Positions 1-5,032 of a stretch of 5,032 nt of DNA are shown here, one piece after another; the first letter of the stretch is position 1, and each line of letters starts with the position of its first letter. The translations under genes were made by a program, and so were the position numbers. The notes beneath the pieces were generated by a model, which was not told the origin of the DNA, made no database searches, and saw nothing but the letters and a program-made list of their open reading frames with translations. This DNA comes from Bacteroidota bacterium (lineage in GTDB: Bacteria; Bacteroidota; Bacteroidia; Chitinophagales; Chitinophagaceae), in assembly GCA_023429365.1 (NCBI GenBank), contig JAEYVW010000367.1:1-5032 (forward strand). The letters run 5' to 3'.

Positions 1-579
1 ATCCAGATGCCCAAGATCAATGGGTTTGAGATGCTGGAGCTGATCGAACTACCACCTGCGGTAATTTTTACCACCGCGTTTGATGAATACGCGATTAGGG
101 CTTTTGAAGCTCACGCGATCGATTATCTGCTGAAGCCTTTCAACCAGGAGCGTTTTGACAAAGCTGTAGCCAAGTGGTCGGAGCAGCGGGCTGTTTCGTC
201 AGAAAACAAAACGATGGAACTGTTGGAAACTGCAGCACAGTCGCCCTCCCAGAATAACCGGGTCGAGGTCAAGAATGGTAGCAAGATCAAGATCATTCCC
301 ACGCACGATATTTTTTGCCTGGAAGCAGCCGATGACTACGTCAAGATCCACACCCATGAGGGATATTTCCTGAAAAATAAAACGATGAACTATTTCGAGC
401 AACTGCTCGACGCGCACCAGTTTGTGCGCTCCCATCGTTCCTATATTGTAAACGTGCAACAGATTACCCGCATCGACCCCTACGAGAAGGACAACCATGT
501 AGCCGTGCTACGCTCAGGTATTAAAGTGCCAGTAAGCCGGGGCGGCTATGGAAAACTGAAAGCGGTGCTGGGTTTGTAA
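1..579 (+). CDS. LytTR-family response regulator, 3' part (5' end outside window)
   Basis: This is the C-terminal 192 residues of a two-component response regulator that would bind DNA as a transcription factor. The frame is open from base 1 and starts with IQMP, the residues that follow the phospho-acceptor Asp in the DIxMP motif of receiver domains, so that Asp codon lies just outside the window. The rest of the receiver is present: the conserved Thr in IFTTAFDEYA (visible residues ~22-31) and the conserved Lys in LLKPF (~43-47). A linker of about 40 residues follows, then a LytTR DNA-binding domain (~87-192) with the hallmark FVRSHRSYIVN (~131-141) and VPVSR near the end. The LytTR domain ends at the stop codon, as is normal for the family. 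In Bacteroidetes such regulators are usually encoded next to a LytS/YehU-type histidine kinase (family knowledge); it would have to be upstream, out of view. The ATG at base 7 is internal and not the start. Target genes cannot be read from the sequence. Confidence 0.95.
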   Translation: MQMPKINGFEMLELIELPPAVIFTTAFDEYAIRAFEAHAIDYLLKPFNQERFDKAVAKWSEQRAVSSENKTMELLETAAQSPSQNNRVEVKNGSKIKIIPTHDIFCLEAADDYVKIHTHEGYFLKNKTMNYFEQLLDAHQFVRSHRSYIVNVQQITRIDPYEKDNHVAVLRSGIKVPVSRGGYGKLKAVLGL

Positions 580-651
580 AGTTACATACCGGACTCCCGC
601 ATCTTCTCGCGTCTGTCACTCCAATTGCCTTTTATCTCCACTTCTAAGAAA

Positions 652-770
652 CATCCACCATCCAGCAATCCAGAATCAAGCATCCAGCATCCAGCATCCA
701 GTATCCAGCATCTAGTATCTTCTCCACTACCGACTATCTAGTCCCGACTGCATCCAGCATCCAGCATCGA
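652..770. repeat. Degenerate tandem array of the heptamer CATCCAG
   Basis: A 7-base unit, CATCCAG (CTGGATG on the other strand), is repeated head to tail. The tightest block is 681-715, with five consecutive units: three exact, then TATCCAG and CATCTAG. Upstream, 652-680 holds looser units (CATCCAC, CATCCAG, then CAATCCAG and AATCAAG). After an interruption, TATCTAG occurs at 735-741 and two more exact units at 751-764, followed by a broken one. The array starts about 70 bases after the LytTR stop codon and is non-coding. Period 7 rules out a codon-periodic repeat. Its role is unknown: it could be slippage-derived simple sequence, a dispersed intergenic repeat of this genome, or a set of protein-binding iterons. 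Confidence 0.85.
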
Positions 771-891
771 TTCTTTTTGCCCGTTTGACCTACTATATTT
801 ATATTTAAAGTGTTGAATTCCACCGTCCCCGTTTCAACCCCACACCCTCCGCCTCCTCTCAAAACTATTTCGGTAAAAGGATCAGTTCTGC

Positions 892-900
892 TGGTATAAT
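892..900 (+). promoter_or_regulatory. Possible promoter, extended -10 box
   Basis: TGGTATAAT matches the extended -10 form TGnTATAAT exactly. No good -35 hexamer sits 17 bases upstream, which is tolerated by extended -10 promoters. It would start transcription near 907, about 70 bases before the ATG of the FIST relic, and could serve the whole FIST cluster. The main sigma factor of Bacteroidetes prefers TAnnTTTG at -7, which this site does not match, so if the host belongs there the site may be chance. No better candidate was seen in the 36 bases directly before FIST gene A. Confidence 0.25.
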
Positions 901-905
901 CACGG

Positions 906-918
906 GATAAAAATTATC
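906..918. promoter_or_regulatory. 13-base palindrome, possible operator
   Basis: GATAA-AAA-TTATC is a perfect inverted repeat with 5-base arms and a 3-base centre. It lies five bases downstream of the TATAAT box, over the expected transcription start, where a repressor site would act. The arms are short and A/T-rich, so chance is a real alternative. No regulator can be assigned. Confidence 0.3.
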
Positions 919-978
919 ACAAGGTGTACTACTGCTTTATATGATTCTGATGTTGCAGATCATTATAACAATTCAACC

Positions 979-1180
979 ATGCGGGCCAGGTCAATAAAAG
1001 GAAACTCACCGGAAGATATCGAGTCGCTGCTGGCTCAATTCAAACAATGATGGATTAAATGAAGATTGGCAAGCTCCGATGGCCGGTTTTTTCTCTTATG
1101 GCGAATATGGCGGTGATACTGACGGAAAACCCACTTTCCACTCTACCACCTGTAGTTGGGTGGCCCTGAAGGAACGATAA
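979..1180 (+). pseudogene. FIST gene relic with large internal deletion
   Basis: Both ends of a FIST gene survive and the middle is gone. Positions 979-1050 encode MRARSIKGNSPEDIESLLAQ followed by FKQ and a TGA stop. This matches the N-terminal lead of the three neighbours (M-x-A-K-x-IKG-x-S-x-x-x-I), and IKGNSP is identical to FIST gene C. In another frame, 1049-1180 encodes about 43 residues, including DWQAPMAGFFSYGEYGG and ending WVALKER, which matches the C-termini of genes A and B (WNAPMAGFF-YGEYG and VALKEK in B). The join lies at about 1040-1050; both sides align to the neighbours almost up to it. Compared with gene C roughly 310 codons are missing, including nearly all of FIST_N and most of FIST_C, and the join shifts the frame and meets a stop at once. 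No ligand-binding protein can be made. Expression of the 23-residue N-terminal peptide as a leader is conceivable but unsupported. The next gene starts 36 bases later. Confidence 0.85.
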
Positions 1181-1216
1181 GCTACAATGACAAACAAACA
1201 GATTTAATGGGGACTT

Positions 1217-2377
1217 ATGAAAGCCAAAACAATTAAAGGAAGAAACGTTGAGGATATTCAGTTTGCATTGAAAAATATCCTCACAGGTGGTGACTCTTCA
1301 TATCTGCCTGGATTTAAGCCAACACTCGCCATTGTCTTTATTTCTGTTAAACAGGATCGTGAAGCTCTCTGCAACCTACTGAATAATGAAGGTATCCAGG
1401 TTTTTGGATCCACTACATCCGGTGAATTTATCAGCGCCGAAATTTCCGAGGGTGGTATTGTAATTATGTTGCTGGATATCGATCCGGTCAGCTTCAGGAT
1501 AATGTTCATTGAAACCGGTGAGAGCTCAACGCTTGAAATGTCGAAACAATTAGGCGCGGAAGGCAAAAAAGTATTTACCAGGCCAGCATTTATCATTGCC
1601 TCTGGCTGGTTACACACCGACGGCGAACAGATCGTAAAAGGAATAGAACAGGGTTTCGGATCAGATGTGACCGTTTTTGGTGGCATGGCAGGTGATGATC
1701 TTGCATTAAGGGAACCGATTGTATTTACCTATGGCCAACAAAGTACTACGGGAATAGTAGCCTTTATTCTTGATGAAGATAAAATCGACGTAAAAGGAGT
1801 GGCTACCTGCGGGTGGAAGGCCATAGGCATTACCAAAAATGTAACCCGAAGCTCAGGAAATATTGTTTACACGATTGACGATCAGCCTGCACTTGACCTG
1901 GTCATTAAATATTTGGGACTGAACCTCGATAACGAGATAAGCGAAAGTATGGTGGTGAATCTTGGAGCTTACTATCCCCTGCAACTTGAAAGAGAAAATG
2001 CACCGCCTGTCATGCGAACCGCCATGCTGGGTAATAAAGAAGATCGCTCCCTCATTTGTGCAGGCACAGTGCCACAAGGAAGCAAAATCCGGTTTTCACT
2101 ACCTCCCGATTTTGAGGCCATAGACACTGTGATTGAGGAATGTACCAAACTCAAAGTCGAGGAACACAATGAAGCCGATGCCGTGATCATGTTTTCCTGC
2201 ATCAGCCGGTATTTATCTTTTGGTGTAATGACCAGTGAAGAAATTGAAAGAATTATAAAGGTGTGGAATGCTCCATTTATTGGATTTTTCTGCTACGGTG
2301 AATTTGGCAGGTCGAGGGAAGGCAGGCACGAGTTTCACAACAATACCTGCTGCGTAGTAACACTGAAGGAAAAGTAG
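1217..2377 (+). CDS. Freestanding FIST-domain protein A (FIST_N + FIST_C)
   Basis: A 386-residue soluble protein, about the length of a complete FIST_N plus FIST_C module, with no signal peptide, membrane segment or fused output domain. FIST is known as a sensory domain proposed to bind small ligands. A lead of about 33 residues (IKG motif at 6-8) precedes FIST_N (~35-195), which includes PTLAIVF (35-41), FGSTTSGEF (63-71) and the signature VFGGMAGDD (153-161). GW at 199-200 leads into FIST_C (~200-386), with NIVYTIDDQPALD (215-227), YYPLQLERE (252-260), FSCISR (326-331), GFFCYGEFG (356-364) and HNNTCC (374-379). Cysteines are frequent (52, 198, 281, 309, 328, 359, 378, 379). The ATG at 1217 is preferred because it starts the lead shared with genes B, C and the relic; an ATG at 1207 is in another frame and stops soon. 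GGGGA at 1209-1213 is only three bases from the ATG, too close for a classical ribosome site. It is the first intact gene of the run. The domain call is firm; ligand and partner are unknown. Confidence 0.93.
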   Translation: MKAKTIKGRNVEDIQFALKNILTGGDSSYLPGFKPTLAIVFISVKQDREALCNLLNNEGIQVFGSTTSGEFISAEISEGGIVIMLLDIDPVSFRIMFIETGESSTLEMSKQLGAEGKKVFTRPAFIIASGWLHTDGEQIVKGIEQGFGSDVTVFGGMAGDDLALREPIVFTYGQQSTTGIVAFILDEDKIDVKGVATCGWKAIGITKNVTRSSGNIVYTIDDQPALDLVIKYLGLNLDNEISESMVVNLGAYYPLQLERENAPPVMRTAMLGNKEDRSLICAGTVPQGSKIRFSLPPDFEAIDTVIEECTKLKVEEHNEADAVIMFSCISRYLSFGVMTSEEIERIIKVWNAPFIGFFCYGEFGRSREGRHEFHNNTCCVVTLKEK

Positions 2378-2424
2378 AAACATACTCACATGATGACAAC
2401 AAATATTTAACCAAACCATCCACC

Positions 2425-2730
2425 ATGATAAAAGCAACATTATTGTATGGTCATCCTGTCGACCCGGATGTTTTTGAAAAATACTATATGGAAACGCATC
2501 TTCCCATTGCGGCACAGATGAAAGGCGTCACAAAACTGGCATTGACAAAATTTCTGTCGGCCCCCGATGGTGGAAAAGCGGCCTACTACCGGATGGCCGA
2601 GTTATTTTTCGAGGACCCGCAGCAACTACAGGAAACGATGAATTCCCCGGAAGGACAGGCTGCCGCTGCCGACCTGGCCAATTTTGCAACGGGTGGCGTA
2701 ACCATGATAATAGGACAGGAAGAGAACTGA
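2425..2730 (+). CDS. EthD-family small protein
   Basis: A 101-residue protein with the pattern of the EthD family (Pfam EthD), small ferredoxin-like dimeric alpha-beta barrel proteins. Visible hallmarks are the first strand IKATLLYGHP (2-11), FEKYYMETHLPIA (17-29) with the conserved YY-x3-H-x-P core, GVTKL (34-38), then YYRMAELFFED (54-64) and SPEGQAAAADLANFATGG (74-91). The family is named after EthD of the ethyl tert-butyl ether degradation locus; most members have no proven activity, and the label EthD family reductase in databases is not biochemical evidence. It is predicted cytoplasmic and complete in length. It lies 47 bases after FIST gene A and 22 bases before FIST gene B, same strand, so it is probably cotranscribed with them. 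No Shine-Dalgarno sequence is seen; the leader is A/C-rich. A role in handling a molecule sensed by the FIST proteins is inference from position only. Confidence 0.9.
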   Translation: MIKATLLYGHPVDPDVFEKYYMETHLPIAAQMKGVTKLALTKFLSAPDGGKAAYYRMAELFFEDPQQLQETMNSPEGQAAAADLANFATGGVTMIIGQEEN

Positions 2731-2752
2731 AAAATGTAAAGCGACGCTTTTT

Positions 2753-3937
2753 ATGAAAGCAAAATCAATCAAGGGAAAGTCGGTGGATGAAATCAGGTCT
2801 GCCTTGGATCGAAGTTTAATTGAAGATGCTTTATCCGGACAGCCTGGGTACTATCCAACTTTAGCCATTGTATTTCTTTCTGTGAAACAGGACAGGGAGG
2901 CAATTACCTATCTACTTGACGAAAAAGGCATCCAGGTATTCGGCGCTACTACCGCAGGTGAATTTATTGACGGGGAGATTGAAGGCGGCAGCATCGTGAT
3001 CATGCTACTCGACATCAATCCCGCATACTTCAAAATAGAGCTTATTGAAACCTGCAAAGAGACAGCTTTGGAGGACGCCATAAAACTGGGTTCCATTGGA
3101 AAAAAGACATTCCTCAACCCGGCATTTATCATTGCAAACAGCGGGGTGTCTTCCGATGGCGAGCCGATAATTGAGGGCATCCTAAAAGGCTTTGGACCAT
3201 CCCCAACCTCTCCTAACCAGGAAGTAACCGTGTTCGGAGGCAAAGCCGGTGACGACCTCGCACTTGAATCCACATTTGTTTTTACCAACGGAAAAGGTAA
3301 TGACTGTGCACTGGTAGCCCTTATAATTGATGAGGATAAAGTAGACGTAAGGGGTATTGCCACTTGTGGCTGGAATGCAATTGGTACCACAAAAACAGTT
3401 ACCAAAAGCGATGGCAATATTGTGTATACCATCGACGAAAAGCCGGCCCTGGATATGTTAATGAATTTCCTGGGCGTAGAGATAAAACAGGACGGCGACA
3501 AAGAAGTGGTGACATTTCTGAGTTCCTGGTATTATCCATTACAGGTAGAACGGGAAAATACGGATCCCGTCATTCGCACAGCGATGTTTGCCAACCGGGA
3601 AGACCGGTCGCTTATTTGTTCGGGGAATGTACCCCAGGGTGCGAAGATTAAATTTTCAATGCCGCCGGATTTTGATTCAATTGATAAAGTAGTGGAAGAC
3701 TGCAAAGGTATTAGGGATAATGCCGGTCAACAGGCTGATGCGCTGATTATGTTTTCATGTGTAAGCAGGCACCTGTCATTTGGCATGGTGATCAAAGAAG
3801 AGATAGAGCAGGTGCAGCAAATCTGGAATGCTCCAATGGCCGGATTTTTTACATACGGAGAATATGGGAAATCTAAAAAAGGTAAGTATGAATATCATAA
3901 TAACGCCTGTTGCCTGGTGGCATTAAAAGAAAAATAA
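2753..3937 (+). CDS. Freestanding FIST-domain protein B (FIST_N + FIST_C)
   Basis: A 394-residue protein that aligns with FIST protein A along its whole length, with clearly more than half of positions identical by eye (not computed). It begins MKAKSIKG, keeps PTLAIVF (35-41), VKQDREA (44-50), FGATTAGEF (63-71), VFGGKAGDDLAL (160-171), ATCGW (203-207), NIVYTIDEKPALD (222-234), YYPLQVERE (260-268), NREDRSLIC (281-289), FSCVSR (334-339), the NAPMAGFFTYGEYG stretch (359-372) and HNNACC (382-387). The main difference is a proline-rich insertion of about seven residues, PSPTSPNQ at 149-156, just before the GGxAGDD signature, likely a surface loop near the presumed ligand site. Shared cysteines with A are 205, 289, 317, 336, 386 and 387. 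There is no fused output domain or membrane segment. The start follows the EthD stop by 22 bases with no clear ribosome site. Duplication from the same ancestor as A is the simplest reading; which ligand each recognises is not visible. Confidence 0.93.
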   Translation: MKAKSIKGKSVDEIRSALDRSLIEDALSGQPGYYPTLAIVFLSVKQDREAITYLLDEKGIQVFGATTAGEFIDGEIEGGSIVIMLLDINPAYFKIELIETCKETALEDAIKLGSIGKKTFLNPAFIIANSGVSSDGEPIIEGILKGFGPSPTSPNQEVTVFGGKAGDDLALESTFVFTNGKGNDCALVALIIDEDKVDVRGIATCGWNAIGTTKTVTKSDGNIVYTIDEKPALDMLMNFLGVEIKQDGDKEVVTFLSSWYYPLQVERENTDPVIRTAMFANREDRSLICSGNVPQGAKIKFSMPPDFDSIDKVVEDCKGIRDNAGQQADALIMFSCVSRHLSFGMVIKEEIEQVQQIWNAPMAGFFTYGEYGKSKKGKYEYHNNACCLVALKEK

Positions 3938-3939
3938 CA

Positions 3940-5032
3940 ATGAACGTCAAAATAATAAAAGGAAACTCCCCGGCTGATATACATTCAGCGCTGGAAGAAA
4001 GCAAACATGCCAATTTTAAGGCAACGCTAGCCATTGTCTTACTGACCACTGTGGATTATGCCGAAAAGCTTTGTTCAATATTTGATAAAAATAATATCCT
4101 CATTTTCGGGCTCACCACCACTGAAAAATTTACCAGCCAGGGATTGGAATCTGATGATATCGTAGTTATGCTAATGGATATCAACCCTGATCATTTCAAC
4201 ATTGTACTTTACGATTACGAAGAAACATCTGTGTATGACGCCGGGTTCAGAGCAGGCAGGGCCGGGAAGAAGGCCTTTGCAAACCCCGGCTTTATCCTTT
4301 CACCCATAGATTTCAGGATGTCAGGTGATGAACTGGTTAGCGGACTAACTGATGCAGCAGGTGCCGATGCCAGTGTGATGGGAGGCGTGGCCGGCAATCC
4401 GGCAGATTTTTCTGGTATCGTATTCACCAATAAACAATCAAGTAAAGCCGGGTTGCTTGCCCTGATTATTGACCAGGATAAAATCACCATCAACGGTCTG
4501 GCCATTTCGGGTTGGAAACCGGTAGGAACTGAAAAAGTAGTAACAAAATGTGAGGGGGCCTGGATCTTTACGATCGATCATGAGCCCGCCATGCGGGTGA
4601 TCCAAAGATTCCTGGGCAATGAAATGATAAGTGCAGAAAAAAACAACGGGCTGATCCCTTCGGACCTGGGTTACCCTTTGCAATTCCAACGTGCCGCCGG
4701 AAGCCCCATCATGAGGCCTGTGTTGTTATGGAATACAGAAAACGAGTCGATCATGGTTGGGGGCCAGGTAAAAGAAGGCGATCGTTTTAGATTCTCGCTG
4801 CCACCTGATTTTGATGCCATCGATGCGGTGGTGAACAGCACCAGGATCATCAGGGAAAAAAATATGCCTGATGCAGATGCCCTGATTGTTTTCTCCTGTA
4901 TTGGGAGGTTAGGCTCTTTTGGCCCGATGATCACCACAGAAATAGAAGGGATCGCCGAAACCTGGAACAAACCGATGCTGGGATTCTTCTCGCTGGGTGA
5001 ATTTGGAAAACTGGATGAGGGCAGATGTGAAA
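3940..5032 (+). CDS. Freestanding FIST-domain protein C, divergent, 3' end outside window
   Basis: The frame opens with ATG at 3940, two bases after the stop of FIST gene B, and stays open for 364 codons to the window edge. By alignment with A and B only about 15-20 residues are missing. It begins MNVKIIKGNSPADI, then ATLAIVLL (28-35), FGLTTTEKF (56-64), MGGVAGNPADF (147-157) in place of GGxAGDDLAL, AISGW (188-192) in place of ATCGW, IFTIDHEPAM (209-218), YPLQFQR (245-251), FSLPPDFDAIDAVV (285-298), FSCIGR (318-323) and GFFSLGEFG (348-356). It is distinctly less similar to A and B than they are to each other: it lacks the double Asp of the signature and the cysteines shared at ATCGW, SLIC and the E/D-C after the PPDF motif. 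The two-base gap strongly suggests translational coupling to gene B. The overall domain order is intact, so it is probably functional with altered ligand preference (inference). Whether it ends in the window-adjacent region as expected cannot be seen. Confidence 0.92.
   Translation, partial: MNVKIIKGNSPADIHSALEESKHANFKATLAIVLLTTVDYAEKLCSIFDKNNILIFGLTTTEKFTSQGLESDDIVVMLMDINPDHFNIVLYDYEETSVYDAGFRAGRAGKKAFANPGFILSPIDFRMSGDELVSGLTDAAGADASVMGGVAGNPADFSGIVFTNKQSSKAGLLALIIDQDKITINGLAISGWKPVGTEKVVTKCEGAWIFTIDHEPAMRVIQRFLGNEMISAEKNNGLIPSDLGYPLQFQRAAGSPIMRPVLLWNTENESIMVGGQVKEGDRFRFSLPPDFDAIDAVVNSTRIIREKNMPDADALIVFSCIGRLGSFGPMITTEIEGIAETWNKPMLGFFSLGEFGKLDEGRCE

Larger units (their letters stand above)
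580..978. other. Non-coding region between the LytTR gene and the FIST cluster
   Basis: About 400 bases with no credible gene on either strand. It contains the CATCCAG heptamer array (about 652-770), a T/A-rich segment at 771-810, a C-rich segment near 820-860, and a possible promoter with a palindrome near 892-918. I saw no strong GC-rich hairpin followed by a T-run, so no intrinsic terminator for the LytTR gene is evident. A weak match to the Bacteroidetes promoter pattern (TTTG, spacer, TAnnTTTG) exists as TTTG at 776-779 and TATATTTA at 800-807. The spacer is 20 bases, slightly too long, and the last base is wrong, so I do not list it as a separate site. A 5-base inverted repeat, GACTA-TC-TAGTC, lies at 732-743 inside the repeat zone. 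Confidence 0.8.

Noticed and set aside
580..650. Intrinsic terminator after the LytTR gene
   Set aside because: No stable GC-rich stem followed by a T-run could be found by reading; termination may be factor-dependent or further downstream.
652..770. CRISPR-like repetitive block
   Set aside because: Units are 7 bases and contiguous, with no 20-40 base repeats separated by unique spacers and no cas genes.
830..842. GTTTCAACCCC resembling the start of some CRISPR repeats
   Set aside because: Single copy in the window with no repeat partner.
1207..1236. Earlier ATG as start of FIST gene A
   Set aside because: It is in a different frame from the gene and reaches a TAA after nine codons.
2390..2410. 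Six-codon frame (MMTTNI) before the EthD gene as a leader peptide
   Set aside because: Too short to support, with no attenuator hairpin or codon bias that would suggest a regulatory leader.
2908..3501. Long antisense reading frame (197 codons) on the - strand
   Set aside because: It lies wholly inside FIST gene B, whose + strand frame has full-length homology to its neighbours; the antisense product is serine-rich with no recognisable domain. Other antisense frames over the FIST and LytTR genes are the same kind of shadow.
3364..3651. 95-codon + strand reading frame
   Set aside because: It is an alternative frame inside FIST gene B with no recognisable protein features.

Overview
The window looks like a piece of a Bacteroidetes chromosome, most likely a Chitinophagaceae-type member. 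This placement is an inference from three things: a LytTR response regulator ending in the form usual for that phylum, start codons with no convincing Shine-Dalgarno sequence but A/T-rich leaders, and freestanding FIST proteins with a long conserved N-terminal lead. No rRNA, tRNA, insertion sequence, integrase or CRISPR array is visible. All genes are on the + strand.

Layout. Positions 1-579 hold the 3' part of a LytTR response regulator gene, cut by the window edge one codon after the expected phospho-acceptor Asp. Positions 580-978 are non-coding: a degenerate tandem array of the heptamer CATCCAG (about 652-770), then an A/T-rich stretch with a possible extended -10 box and a 13-base palindrome just downstream of it. 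Positions 979-1180 are a decayed FIST gene that keeps only its first ~22 and last ~43 codons. Then comes a closely spaced run of four genes: FIST gene A (1217-2377), a small EthD-fold protein (2425-2730), FIST gene B (2753-3937) and FIST gene C (3940 to beyond the right edge). Gaps in the run are 47, 22 and 2 bases, which suggests one operon.

How the genes may work together. FIST (FIST_N plus FIST_C) is described in the literature as a sensory domain proposed to bind small ligands, often fused to kinases, chemoreceptors or cyclic-di-GMP enzymes. Here the FIST proteins stand alone, with no output domain visible. A and B are close paralogues. C is clearly more divergent and has changed several motifs that A and B share. 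The locus therefore looks like a family expanding by tandem duplication, with one copy lost by deletion and one diverging. The EthD-like protein sits between two paralogues and could act on or bind a small molecule related to their ligand, but nothing in the sequence shows this. The LytTR regulator is separated by 637 bases and a repeat array from the first intact FIST gene, so a functional link is only a possibility.

The most noteworthy points are the tandem freestanding FIST array with an embedded EthD gene, the internally deleted FIST relic at its head, and the heptamer repeat array between the regulator and the cluster.
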